Shown: positions 21,928 through 33,670 of the stretch, piece after piece
How positions within the stretch are numbered: the stretch's first letter is position 1
How the letters are laid out: each line of letters begins with the position of its first letter
DNA from: Galeopsis tetrahit
Taxonomy: Eukaryota; Streptophyta; Magnoliopsida; Lamiales; Lamiaceae
Length of the DNA: 64,000 bases
Assembly: GCA_963675135.1 (NCBI GenBank)
Contig: OY776130.1
Span: forward strand, 24,730,001 to 24,794,000
Direction of reading: 5' to 3'
Program-made: the position numbers and the translations under genes
The notes under the pieces: model-generated
The model's database searches: none
The model's input: the letters and a program-made list of their open reading frames with translations, nothing else
What the model was told of the DNA's origin: nothing

Positions 21928-24529
21928 CTAATTGTCTATGTTTGTCCTATCTGTTCCGAATACGTGAGCACAAGTCAATGTGTCGTGACGTCCTTTCTTG
22001 CCACACTTGCTGCATATTGTAGGCTTGACGCGACGGAATTCTCCATATGACGTTATCCTTTTCTGTTTTGGACGTCCATGAGGATTCTTTAGTAGAGGTG
22101 GTAAAAAAATTTCAGAATGTGATCTGCCCTTGAAAACAAACCTCTCTGTATCTGGAACTGGAGCGAGATCCACTTTATAGCAATCACGATAGCTAGAAGT
22201 AAAGAAACAGTCTTCAACAACATCGGAAATAGTTGCACAATGCTTTTTAATAACGGCCACTGCATGTGCACATGGGAACCCCTTTATTTGCCATTGAAAA
22301 CATGTGCATATTTTATACTCCAAGTCGATAGTAATTGATGTTTTAGATCCAACTTCAAACAGCCCGTTTGGATATATTGATACGACCCACGACGCACTGA
22401 TATTCGACATTTCGTTCCATGCTTGCTCCTTGCTAGGTACTAACAAACCTGTCCAGGATTGGCTATGTTGACGTCTCTCAACAAACCACCTAGAAATTTG
22501 CTTCCTGATAGAGTCAATCATATAAGTGATTGGGAGAGCTCTAGCGTCTCGAATCCAAGAGTTAAACGACTCTGCTGCATTCGACGTCATTTCACCATAC
22601 CTTTTTATATGTGGTGAATGGTATACAGCCCATTTTGAATATGGAGTATCCTGCAACCAGTCTTCTGCAATTTTCCCACCAACCTCCTTGAACTTAGTGA
22701 TTTTTTCATTGAAAATGGAGCTAGTTGGGGCATAAGCACACTGCTTGAAGAGATCTGCCATGTTCTCGCGGTGCTGAGTGTTCCAACCACCTCCATACCT
22801 TCCTTTCAGATTACATAGAAGATGATACAAGCAGTAGTAATGAGCTGGTTGTTCCCATACTTCATAGAACGCTGACATTAAACCGGTGTTTCTGTCTGAA
22901 ATGTATATAATTTGTTTATCGTGGCGTATGTTGTCTCTGATCTTACTTAGGAACCATGCCCAATTGTCCCTGTTCTCAGCTGACACAATTTCAAAAGCAA
23001 CAGGAAACAGACCTGCATCACAAGAACATAAACTAGTTGGTATGCTGATAAGTACAGTGAAACGCAACATCTCAGAAACTTATATAAGAAATCTACAAAT
23101 GACCAAGTTGTTTTTATGCATAATGCAGTAGTTGAATTTATAGATTGTATAGTCCATAAGTGAAACAATTAAAACATAGCATATATACTACAGCAGAACA
23201 TACATTCATTATGAACTACAATAAAGTCAAATATAAGTTACTAAGGTAACAAACAAAAAATCACCTAATTTAACGTATGTTCGCACATTATATAGAATTG
23301 TAAATGTGAGATATAGAAAGATTACCATTGTCGCCATTTTTTGCTGTAGCGGCAAGCAATACTCCCTTGGTCCTTCCTTTCATGAACGTTCCATCTATAA
23401 ACAACATCGGCCTACATGTTTTGAACCCTTCCTTGCAGGCGTGAAATGAGACGAACAATCGTTGGAAGTGATTCATTACATCATCTTTTTCCAAATCAAA
23501 CAGAGTGCCTGGGTTAGTTCTCTTCACTGCATCTCCATACCAACGGAGTTCATCGTATGAATCATCATAACATCCGAATATGTTATCCCTCGCAGCCTCT
23601 ATTCCACGCCACGCTTGATAATATTCAATATCTAACCCATAATCCTTTTTAATATCCTCGATAATCTTGTTTCCACTGATTGAAGGGTTGTTTTTTACTT
23701 GTTGCAATATTAGATCCTTAATAACCTTTGTTCCAAATCTATTTTTATCTTTCAGTAATAACTTTCCTACACAACTGTGACTCAAATTAGCCTTCCACAC
23801 GATAAAACCAACTTTTGTAGGAGTCTGTTTAGCTTTAATAAACCATTGACAGTTAGCTGTTTATTTTTCGGAGTAAACGACATGCACGTATTTGGGACAG
23901 TTCTTGATGAATGAAAACTGGAATCTCAACTTAAATGAGTACTTTATCAATTCAATCTTAAATTCCGGTGCTCCCCCAGAGAAAATAGCTCCTACAGCCA
24001 TTATGTCAGCCCAATGGTCAGACAAATATGACTTCTTCCTCTCGTCTGGGCATATGTCAAAATTAGGTATACTACCTAGACCCAAGAAATCGGTTGAGCA
24101 ATTTTTACTAGGAATATACGAATTCTCCTTCACAATGAGTGTGGTGCTCGAAATATTACCAGATTCCTTAATCTGAGCTACATCCACAGAACTTGTAGGG
24201 AAATTGACACATACATTATTAAACGTTCCTTGACTATTGGAATCACGTGTAGACTTGTTTCGGGCATCATTAAACTCAAACATAATATCTACCAATTTTT
24301 CAGATGACAAAATACAGAAATCCATCATACCATCAAAATCACTATCTGATTCTAAATAGCAATTGTTGATGCATCCAACAGAATATAAAATTGAGAATTT
24401 ACCTTCTGACATATTGGGCCATTTGTTTTTTATTTCATCTACGATGCTCTGATATGTTGTCCGATCGGTTGTACGAAGCAACCTGCACCTACCCTCGTGA
24501 ACGATTTTCAGTATTACGCCGTTCTGCAT
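21928..24529 (-). pseudogene. MuDR/MULE-type transposase with one nonsense codon
   Basis: Two exons on the minus strand: exon 1 down to plus 23326 (donor ATG|GTAATC), exon 2 from 23012 (acceptor GATGCAG) to a stop at 21928-21930; phases match (G|GT = Gly). Order of parts: an N-terminal PB1-like MuDR domain (start MQNGVILKIVHEGR, ATG at 24527-24529), a DUF-like linker, the MULE transposase domain (FIDGTFMKG, then SDRN, then ESFNSWI as likely acidic catalytic residues), a SWIM zinc finger (CTCFQWQIKGFPCAH) and a C-terminal zinc knuckle CSKCGKKGRHDTLTC. A single in-frame TAA (plus 23861-23863) interrupts exon 1; the frame is otherwise open on both sides, about 760 codons in all. Terminal inverted repeats of the element were not identified. 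It would cut and paste Mutator-like elements; here it is probably inactive. Confidence 0.9.
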
Positions 24530-25734
24530 TTCAGGGAAGAACAGTCCACCAGACAAATCAAATCTACAAAATCTAAAATATCGATACTTTGTGGACGATG
24601 AGAATTAGAGCAATACCTAGATATGGAAGTTCAGACTTGTAGTTTTGGCGTAGCCGATGCAATTAATCGTCTCAATCTACCTATTCGATCGTCGGTCCGA
24701 TGTATTGATGGTAACTGCCGAATGAGTAAATGGAAGACAATCAATTAAACAAATTAACCTAAAATACATATAATAGAAATTGCTCACTTATTTAGAATTA
24801 AGGGTAAAATAGGATATTCAAATTACAAAGTGACTTAAATTGTATTAATATTCAATTGTGTCTTAAATTGCTTAAGGGACTTAAATAGTGACTTAAATTG
24901 TATTTATTCCTATTAAATATACCACGTTCATCTACTTCGCGAGTAGATCGACTATGTCACGTTTAGTTATTTATTAATTAACGTTTAGTCCATCTAATTA
25001 ATTTAATTAGACAGGGTGTCAAAACCCAATTAATCCACATTAATTCCAACATAGAGAAACTCATATCGCTCTTAAAAATAACTTGATTGAGCACATATGA
25101 CAAAAATCCGGCACTGATAATTAAATATGTAATTTGCGTTTTTTAAATTGTTGCATTTTATGCATCGATTTCTAGCTTAATTTGTTTATTTACTATATTG
25201 TATTCCAAATTTCCAACTTTTGTAATTTTATTTTATTATTAAGATGGTAGTTTATTTTAATTGTATGGAAAGTTATTAATTCTAAACAATTTAATAAATT
25301 TCTTACATTTTTTTAATATAATAAAAATTGATTATACATAATATATAATCTTTATACACCCTTAAAATGGAAAATTTTTATACACAATATCCTCAATTTT
25401 ACATTTTTTTTTTACTTTTATAGATAAAATTTTATAAAATTATCCCTCAAAACTCTTTGTACATTTTTTTAATATACGTGTACCTATTAAAGTAATCCTA
25501 AGACGGAGGGTATTGATAAAGTATGAAAAAATGAAAAGTAGTACAACGTTGAGTATAAGTAGTAGAGAGATTAAAAGGATGAGGGTGTACGAAGTATGTT
25601 ATAAATATGGTCTTAAAAAGTGTGCTGTGCAAAACTTTTTTTGAATGAAACGAGTTAAATTCAGAGATTTCCTTAAATGGGTAGGTGGGGGCATTTATGA
25701 GTGTTGAGAGTTAGAGAAATTGAAGAAGAGCGAG
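24530..25734. other. Upstream spacer between MULE and the MOSC gene
   Basis: AT-rich. Directly upstream of the transposase (24530-24720) the sequence is less biased and could hold a non-coding first exon. 25500-25730 is presumably the MOSC gene promoter. No clear TATA box and no MULE terminal repeat were recognised. Confidence 0.4.
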
Positions 25735-28700
25735 ATGGTGGAGAAAGTAAAGTCGATATTTGTGTACCCTATCAAATCATGCCGTGGAATTTCTGTGCTT
25801 GAAGCTCCCATTTCTTCCACTGGTCTTTCTTTTCTATTTAATTTATTGTTTTGAGTGAATTATTCTGTTTGTAATTACTAATTGGAGTATACATATAGGA
25901 TTCCGATGGGATCGTGAGTGGGTAGTGGTGAATTCAAGAGGCAGGGCGTGCACTCAGCGAGTTGAACCAAAGCTTGCTCTTGTTCAAGTTCATCTCCCAG
26001 ATGAAGCTTTTTATGTGGATTGCTGGCAACCAAATCACCAATCATATTTAGGTACACAAAATCTACTCCAATCTTTCAAGTTTTAATTGATGTATTTTTG
26101 TGAATAATAAAGTGATTGTTTGTCAATTTCGAGGTAATTAAGTGATAGTTGATAGGTATGAAATTAGATTTTGTGGACGAACAAAAAAAGTAAATGGGTG
26201 TGGACGGAGGAGGGAGTATTAAATTCAATTATATGTTTCTACATGATATGATAATCTTCAAATTTCATTACCTCCCTTACTTTGTTTTGTTTTTTGATTG
26301 AATAGTTGAGTAAATAGTCTTTGTATGACGATTTCACACAAAATTTTACCTCCCATGTATCCCCTATTGTTGTGTACAGAGTTTTATACCGATTGGACTG
26401 AACATTTAAGACATGTTTGCTTCATGGGTTTTTTATAAACTAGATTGACAACCTAGCCTCCCCTTGGTTTTACGAAGCCAAGGTTTACATATCCCACCAC
26501 ATCTAAACCCATCTTATCCCAACCCATGAAGCAAACATGCACTTACTGTTTAATTTAGAAGTTGTTTATTAGTATTAATTAAAGTGATAAAATTGTTTTT
26601 TGATGGAATAGTTGAGTAAATAGGCTTCTTAATTGGGATGATTTCACACAACAATTTACCTCCAGTGGCTGTATCCCCTATGAATATGATTGTTATGTAA
26701 AGGATTATTATGGGTTTTGTTTTAATGAGTTTGATGATGTTGTGTCACTGGATCCAGTATTGTATTGAATCTAACAGTTTTGTTGAGATTTTATTGTTTA
26801 TCATCACATTATTCAATCTGTTTTATACATTGTTGTGTAGTGATAAAGGCCCCAGGTATGGAAGAGCTCAAGGTTCCTTTGAATAAAGCAGCTGCACCTG
26901 AGAAATTGGATGGTGTCTCCGTCTGGGAATGGTCCGGATCTGCACTCGATCAAGGACCCTCTGCTGCAAAATGGTTCTCCGATTATCTCGGGAAGCCCAG
27001 CCGCCTCGTCCGCTTTAATCATGGTAACGACGCTCTTCCTCGTGAATAAAGTTTGGTTTGATAACTTATACTCCCTCCATCCCCCATTAAGTTACTCATT
27101 TACTGTCTGCACAGCTTTTAAGGAATATTCTGTTGTATTTAATGTGTAGTGGGGTATAACTTAGGGAAATAGTTTTTTTTAGTACTGTAAGTACCTGTTT
27201 TGATTTTAGTCTTTTCGACTTTAACGAATTGAAAATTGTCCTATAACTTCCAATTTTTCACATTTTGTTCCGATGACGACTATAGGAGGTAAAACATTAG
27301 TTAAAATACATTTGTAAATCAATTGACAAACTAAAGGTAAAATAGTAAAAATACCTAATTCGATTGAGTTGGCGAGCTCAAGTATTCCTAAGCTACTCGA
27401 GTAGATCGAACTCGACTCAATTAAGTATGAGTCGATTTCAATAGTATTTCGATGCAAGCACGAGTAATCCGTGAGTGATCAGCTCAACTCACTTACACCC
27501 CCTTTGAAGTATTCACTCCACTGCTGCATTGGCAAAGATGAACTACGTACAAATGATTGTCTTTTGGTTCGTTGATACAGCATCAGAGGTGAGGAACGTG
27601 GAGCCCGATTACGCCCCTGGATACAAAATTATGTTCTCTGATATGTATCCATTCCTCTTGCTGTCTCAGGTACGACAATATATCAACCATATCACCCAAT
27701 ATTTTTCATGACATAAAACAGTGCTGAATGCGTGTTTTGCAGGGATCGTTGAATGCCCTAAACGATCTTCTCAAGGAGCCTGTACCCGTCAACCGTTTCA
27801 GACCAAAGTATTTTCCTATTCACTTCCTTGTTCTGTTGTCTAAAAAGCATAAACATCAGATAAATTGTGAATTTTCAGATGTGTTAAGAGATCTTTAAGT
27901 CTCAGATTCTTATAGGCTAAGCTATGTTACATGTCTCTGGCTCATCAGTTGATTTTTCTTTTAATTGAGTACCTGTAAATTGAAACTTACAAAAAAACAC
28001 ACTATAAGTTACTCTTATTTTGATTCTAGTCCTATCAATTTTCACGAATTGAAAGTAGTTATGTAACTTTTAAGTTTTCGACATTTAGGTCCAGTCAACT
28101 GCTTTAAAAGGTGAAACATTCGGTTGACCAATCAGACTTTGCCACGTAGACAAATCAGAATCAACAGGATGTTTCACCTCCTACAGCCGGTTACTTGACT
28201 AAAATATCAAAAATTGAAAGTTACAGGGGTATTTTCAGTTGGTGAAAGTTACAAAAACCTATTTTCCCTTTGATTTTCTAATCTGTCACATAGCTAACCT
28301 AGCTATCAACTTAGTTTTGGCATCTATACAAAACCAAATATATCTGAACAATTATCAAGTGAAAGTCTGTCTTGCCTGCAGTATACTGGTCGATGGATGC
28401 GACCCATTTGATGAAGATGTGTGGACAGAAATCCAGATTAATAACACAACGTTCCAAGGCGTCAAGTTATGCTCTCGTTGCAAGGTAAAGGCTTATTACT
28501 CCCTCAATACCACAATGCAACCATTAAATTAGGCAAATTATAACTAAAAAAAATGACATAATAACCTCAGGTACCAACTATTAATCAAGAAAACGGAATA
28601 GCGGGCACTGAGCCCACCGAGACTATGCTGAGCTTCCGTTCTGATGAAGCCTTGCGCCCCACCAAGAAACAGCAGAAAGGAAGGGTACGTGCATGTCTTC

Positions 28701-28884
28701 TATATGTAAGATTTTCCATAATGGTGGCTGGAAACATAAACTTGTTGATGTTTTTCAGGTGTATTTTGGACAAAACTTGGTATGCAGTGACTCTCTTAGT
28801 AAAGGAAATGGAAAGAGCATCAAAGTGGGAGATCCTATATGTGTCCTAAAAAGGGTGTCATCTGCTGATTATGCTGCTGCTTAG
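25735..28884 (+). CDS. MOSC-domain protein, mARC / Moco sulfurase C-terminal-like
   Basis: Eight exons with GT-AG introns: 25735-25822, 25899-26051, 26841-27023, 27581-27669, 27743-27807, 28382-28484, 28571-28684, 28759-28884; the sum is 921 nt, a 306-residue protein, the usual plant length. The start MVEKVKSIFVYPIKSCRG is the conserved beginning of the MOSC N-terminal beta-barrel domain (about residues 1-120). The MOSC domain follows (about 150-305), with DGCDPFDEDVW and a C-x2-C pair (CSRC, residues 223-226) in the region that binds molybdenum cofactor in mARC proteins. mARC proteins reduce N-hydroxylated compounds with electrons from cytochrome b5 and its reductase; the plant substrate and location of this homologue are not shown by sequence. 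Intron 2 holds a 130-bp TIR element and a tandem duplication; intron 3 holds a one-ended Stowaway. Exon 7 has a stray copy at 16922. Confidence 0.93.
26290..26705. repeat. Direct duplication around a small TIR element in MOSC intron 2
   Basis: About 26290-26385 and 26594-26705 are diverged direct copies (shared AATAGTTGAGTAAATAG, GATTTCACACAA and GTATCCCCTAT). Between them, about 26411-26540, is an element with inverted ends CATGTTTGCTTCATGGGTT and AACCCATGAAGCAAACATG. Confidence 0.7.
27071..27170. mobile_element. One-ended Stowaway fragment in MOSC intron 3
   Basis: CTCCCTCCATCCCCCATTAAG after TA; the next ~80 bases resemble 52055-52112 (shared TTACTCATTTACT-like and CTTTTAAGGAATAT-like phrases). 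The right terminal repeat is missing. Confidence 0.55.
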
Positions 28885-29464
28885 TTTGTCTGTCAATCCC
28901 TCTGCATTACAACTATATCACATAATAAATGAATTCTAGTATACATACATATCATATATGGAGTTATATATAGACTATAGTAGTAGTGAAATAGGAGATA
29001 ATGCAATGTGATCAAGAGAGATGATACTTATGTATAATTGCTACTCTAATACTCTGATCAAATAATATGCTTCTGTTATTGGAGATCATTAGGCCTCGTC
29101 TTCAGAGCCGGAGCCAGAACTTTTGTCGTGGGAGGGCCGATAGACACGGTTCATGTTATATGTTTGACAGTAAAATTTAGATATTACTATATTCATTTTT
29201 TCATCAAAATATATCAATAGTTATTGTTAAATATTTCAAAATAGATAGATGGAGAAAATTATTTACAATTGAGTTCGTACATTTTTTTATTTTATTTTTT
29301 TGCAATTTGCTTCTAATCATATACTCTACTAGTCAATAATTTGTTAAAAAATCATCTTCCATTTTGTTTTTAAATGTAGTTTAGATTACGTTCATAGAAG
29401 AAAATGGTTGTTAGGACTTAGGGGTAGTCTAGAAGCTAAAAGTGTGAGAATAAGAGTTATAATA
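28885..29464. other. 3' flank of the MOSC gene
   Basis: The 3' untranslated region and spacer, AT-rich. No feature beyond a likely polyadenylation region (AATAAA-like words near 28923) was seen. Confidence 0.4.
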
Positions 29465-29736
29465 CTCCCTCTATCCCACAATTATTTGCACTCTTTCCTT
29501 ATTCGTCCGTCCTACAATTGTTTGCACTTCCTAAAAAGGAAACTTTTTCATAAACTCCACCCTCACAAAATTCACACATTTACACAAAATGCCATTACTT
29601 TTACACTTATTCCAACCACTCTTTTTACTTTATTCATATAAGTTTACAAAACTACCCTTCAACACTCCACTCATTACACCTTTTCCTTAATAAGTGTGCC
29701 CACAAAGTGGTGCAAACACTTCCGGGACGGAGGGAG
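29465..29736. mobile_element. Stowaway MITE (272 bp)
   Basis: CTCCCTCTATCCCACAATT at the left, GGGACGGAGGGAG at the right, TA on both sides. The interior shows the usual TTTGCACT and GTGCAAAC inverted words. Confidence 0.85.
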
Positions 29737-29944
29737 TAGTAAACTTATAATTTGATTGGTCAAATTAGCACATTTCAAGTCAAATAAAAACCATACTTAA
29801 ATGAGGAGAACTTATATAAAATATTTTATGTGAAATATTACTCCCTCCATCCCCGAAAAATTTGCGGGGAATCTTGGGCACATGGTTTAAGAAAAAAGTG
29901 TAATGATGAGAGTGTTGAGGGGTAATTTTGTAAACTTTTATATA

Positions 29945-30306
29945 CTCCCTCCGTCCGCCTATAAGCTTCCCATTTTACCATTTTGGTCCTTCCGTCTATA
30001 AGCTTCTCATACCTTTTTTGGTAAGTACTTTTTCTTACACTTCACTTTATATGTTACTTTTTCTCTCTATCTCTCTCCTCTCCCCCCTCTCAATCACATC
30101 ACTTCTACTATAGGAGTGTTTTGAAACTTTACAAACTGCTTCCAGAATCACTTTTTTTAAAGTTGCCCTCTCACAGCTTTTACTTTTGAGAAGTGTTTTT
30201 AAGCTGTTTATAGAGTTTGCAAACACCCCCTATATCTATTATTTAATCACTTTTCTTAATTTATGTGCCAAAAAGTAACGTGAAACTTATAGGCGGAGGG
30301 AGGGAG
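29945..30306. mobile_element. Stowaway MITE nested in another Stowaway
   Basis: CTCCCTCCGTCCGCCTATAAG at the left, TTATAGGCGGAGGGAGGGAG at the right, TA flanks at 29943-29944 and 30307-30308. It is the same family as 31468-31634, which lacks the extra block at 30113-30229. Confidence 0.88.
30113..30229. mobile_element. 117-bp TIR element inside the nested Stowaway
   Basis: Begins GGAGTGTTTTGAAACTTT and ends near GTTTGCAAACACCCC, imperfect inverted ends. It is flanked by CTATA at 30108-30112 and 30230-30234. The uninterrupted family member near 31555-31565 shows the empty site. Superfamily is unclear. Confidence 0.75.
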
Positions 30307-30489
30307 TATAAAGTAAATAAAGTAGGTGGGTTGAGTGTATGGTGGGTCCCAAAAGTAATGGCATAAAGGGTAAATGTGGGTATATTGTAAGGGTGAAGAT
30401 TGTGATGATTATTTCTATTTTGGGGTTTGCAAACTTTTCGGGGACAAACAAAAAAGGAAAGTATGAAAAAATTTCAGGGACGGAGGGAG

Positions 30490-31467
30490 TAGTATATTTA
30501 AGGAAGGGAAAAAAATTTGCGAATATTTGGTGGGTCTGATCGGGTCAAACAGATATTTCTAAAAAAAATTGCGCAAAAGTCGCAAAGAATTTCAGGTCTG
30601 TGTTACTATGAAAGTAATTGTATATTACTGTAAGGACAAATATGTGTTACTGTAAGTACAAATAACATATAACTTGACTTTTCACATGGAATATTAATAC
30701 AATTAATTTAAGAAATAATTAAAAAAATTGCAGATTTTTGCAAGTAATACCAAATCAAAACGATCTTTACAAAAAATCACTCAAAAGACAAACAGAAAAA
30801 CGGGTTCCAGGCATGTATTACTGTAAAGATAATTATATGTTACTGTACGGGGCAATATGTGTTACTATAAGGACAAGTAACACATAATTTATTTTTTAGT
30901 AACACATATAAGATATTAAAATTGTGTTACTATATAAACACAAGTGTATTACTTTATAGAGAAATATATGTTACTGTATGAATAAAATGTATTACTGCGT
31001 GAATGAAATATTCAGTTCATCCCAAAAACAAAAAATATAGATTTAGCTCCACACATCTTGAATAGTTCATCCCTAGAATTACAAAATACATAACAATCAA
31101 CAGTTAATAAAAACAGATCCACTATTTAGTTTTATGTTTTTGTATTTTTTAGTAAATTAAAAAATATTAAATATATGTCAAATGATAGTTTAAGCATTAG
31201 AAGATGGTTCTCCCTCTAAAGATGATTCTTCTTACTCATAAAATAGAGGAGTGAACTCATAATTAAAATAGGGGACAAATAACCATGGCCATCCGAGTCA
31301 GTCCAGATCTTTTTTTTTTAAATAGGGTGTGAACTCATAAAATAGAGAGGTGCAGATATATTAGATATGGTGGGTCAGATCAACTACTTATTTAGACATA
31401 TTTCACAATAAGAGTAGTTAAATATTGTATATAAATTTTTGCCTAATTAAATATGTTTAAAAAAATA
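30490..31467. repeat. Spacer with recurring GTTACTGTA words
   Basis: From about 30600 to 31000, words like TGTTACTGTAAGGACAA recur irregularly at 25-40-base spacing. They resemble words in the dispersed repeats at 7840-8345 and 60540-60962. No gene was seen. Confidence 0.5.
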
Positions 31468-31634
31468 CTCCCTCCCGTCCGCCTATAAGCTTCCCATTTC
31501 ACTTTTTATCTTACTTTTTCTCTCTATCTCTCTCCTCTCTCAATCACATCACTTGTACTATATCTATTATTTAATCACTTTTCTTAATCTCTGTGCCAAA
31601 AAGTAACGTGAAGCTTATAGGCGGACGGAGGGAG
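31468..31634. mobile_element. Stowaway MITE (167 bp), empty-site relative of 29945-30306
   Basis: CTCCCTCCCGTCCGCCTATA at the left and TATAGGCGGACGGAGGGAG at the right, TA on both sides. Confidence 0.88.
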
Positions 31635-31659
31635 TAATAATTTAAATATGAATAACTCG

Positions 31660-32035
31660 CAACTAACTTGAGAACTGTTCTCTCAGTTTTCGCTCTATCT
31701 CGATTACTTGCAACTGCAACTCTCTCCTCCTCGTCTTCAGCTCATGGCGTATATATACAGAGCTTCCTCTCCTCATTCTCCTTAGATGCTTTCTCGTGCT
31801 CCCTTGCAATAGCCTCGTCTAAGTCGACTTTAGAGTAGTTGGATGAATTTAATGACGTCAAGCTAGGGCCAGAGACACGTCTAACCTTATCATTATGATC
31901 GAGACCACGAATGCGTCTATTGAATTTTTCAACTTTTTGGACGTACAACTCGAACAAGTTGGATGTCTGGCTTGAACCATCTAAAACTTGCTAGGACATC
32001 TGGGAGGCTTCTTCCTGCAACTCATTATGAACATG
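31660..32035 (-). pseudogene. Broken coiled-coil ORF, possibly transposon-derived
   Basis: On the minus strand several frames stay partly open: a segment near 31740-31960 (LYVQKVEKFNRRIRGLDHN and a following Glu/Lys-rich helix) and a C-terminal-like piece at about 31672-31745 (RRRELQLQVIEIERKLREQF). Between them the frame shifts, and a stop lies upstream at about 31990. The pattern fits the tail of a plant En/Spm (Ptta)-type transposon protein, but I cannot show this. Confidence 0.35.
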
Positions 32036-32599
32036 TTTGAAATAATTTATTAAATTTTCAAATACAATATTACTCCATCCGTTCCGATAAAAGTTAACCA
32101 TGATTTTTTAGCACGAAAATTAAGAAATGTGATAAAATAAATAGATATATTAAAGTAATGTAAATGAGAGAGAAAAATATAATAAAATGTGAAAGAGTAG
32201 TTTGCCAAAAAAAGAATAAATAATTTTCATTGTAACATACGAAATTGAAAGTTTGAAAGTACATATGTACATACTTGCCAATACCATTATATCATAAATA
32301 TGTGTATTTCCCCTCGTCATAGTAATTAATGAAAGTAGAAACCTCTCAACAATTCCCTACGCTTTGGTGGGTCGTGCAGTCCCCTACTCCTATATTTTGA
32401 AGATACATACATATATACTTAAAGAGTTGGTCTCCTGTGCGTAGAGTGCCCCGTGCACACTAATGCACAGGTCAGTCCTTTATATATTAATATTGGCGAA
32501 AAACACAACTAATAATTGTTGTCCCAAACGATTAATGGCTCCTTTTATAAATATGAGATCATGGGTTTGAATCCCCTTTTTAACTAAATCTAATTTTTT
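32036..32599. other. Spacer with a one-ended Stowaway and a tRNA-like motif
   Basis: CTCCATCCGTTCCGATAAAAG at 32075 is a lone left Stowaway end. GGGTTTGAATCCCC near 32562 is a B-box-like motif without a convincing A box. No gene was seen. Confidence 0.4.
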
Positions 32600-33670
32600 T
32601 TTTTTTACCACTTTCGTTATCACTTTTCAATAATAATAGTTACCACTTTTTAGTAATAAAATTATCACTTTTCAATAATAATAGTTACCACTTTTTAGTA
32701 ATAAAATTACCAATTTACAATAATAATAGTTACCACTTTTCAATAACAAAATTACAACTTTTCAATAATAATAGTTACCACTTTTCAATAACAAAATTAC
32801 TACTTTTCAATAATAATATTTACCAATTTTCAGTAACAAAATTACTACTTTTCAATAATAATATTTACCAATTTTCAGTATTAGAGATTACCACTTTTCA
32901 GTATTAGACTAATAATATTTACCACTTTTCAATAATAATAGTTACCACTTTTTAGTAATAAAATTATCACTTTTCAATAATAATAGTTACCACTTTTTAG
33001 TAATAAAATTACCAATTTACAATAATAATAGTTACCACTTTTCAATAACAAAATTACAACTTTTCAATAATAATAGTTATCACTTTTCAATAACAAAATT
33101 ACTACTTTTCAATAATAATATTTACCAATTTTCAGTAACAAAATTACTACTTTTCAATAATAATATTTACCAATTTTCAGTATTAGAGATTACCACTTTT
33201 CAGTATTAGACTAATAATATTTACCACTTTTCACTAATAATAATTACCACTATTCAATAATAATAGTTATCACTTTTCACTAATAATATTTACCACTTTT
33301 CACTAATAATACTTACCACTTTTTTTTTTTTTTTGAATTACATTAAATACCCATCCCTTTTCCCCTCCCCATGACTCGAACCCAGGATCTAAGGCCTAGG
33401 TAGTGGTGCTCTAACCACTTGAGCTATCCCACTTTGTCAAAAATTTATTTTCGTGTACATATAAGTACTTACCACTTTTCAATATTAGAGATTACCACTT
33501 TTCACTAATAATATTTACCACTTTTCACTAATAATAGTTACAACATTTCACTAATAATAGTTACCACTTTTCGGTATTAGAGATTACCACTTTTCACTAA
33601 TAATATTTACCATTTTTCAGTAATAATATTTACCACTTTTCATCAATAATAGTTACCATTTTTCACTAAT
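32600..33670. repeat. TACCACTTTTCAATAATAATAGT minisatellite with a ~285-bp higher-order duplication
   Basis: Degenerate 22-27-bp units built on TTACCACTTTTC and AATAATAAT repeat for about 1 kb. The block starting near 32660 is repeated almost unchanged from about 32945, so the array also grew by a larger duplication. A SINE interrupts it at 33324-33465. Confidence 0.9.
33324..33465 (-). mobile_element. tRNA-derived SINE (142 bp)
   Basis: On the minus strand it starts near 33465. It has an A-box-like TAGCTCAAGTGG (plus 33415-33426), a B box GGTTCGAGTC (plus 33374-33383) and an A tail (T run at plus 33324-33335). The target duplication TACTTACCACTTTT lies at 33310-33323 and 33466-33479. Pol III boxes, length and A tail identify it as a SINE, not a tRNA gene. 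Confidence 0.9.

Larger units (their letters stand above)
29841..30489. mobile_element. Stowaway MITE, outer member of a nest
   Basis: Left end CTCCCTCCATCCCCGAAAAA, right end TTTCAGGGACGGAGGGAG, flanked by TA at 29839-29840 and 30490-30491. It is split by a second MITE at 29945-30306; removing that leaves an element of about 285 bp. Confidence 0.85.

Noticed and set aside
33360..33435. A possible tRNA gene on the minus strand
   Set aside because: A and B boxes are present but there is no closed acceptor stem, and the A tail and target duplication show a SINE.
32600..33670. Regular repeats suggestive of a CRISPR-like array
   Set aside because: Repeats are degenerate, AT-only and contiguous without unique spacers, in a plant nuclear context; it is a minisatellite.
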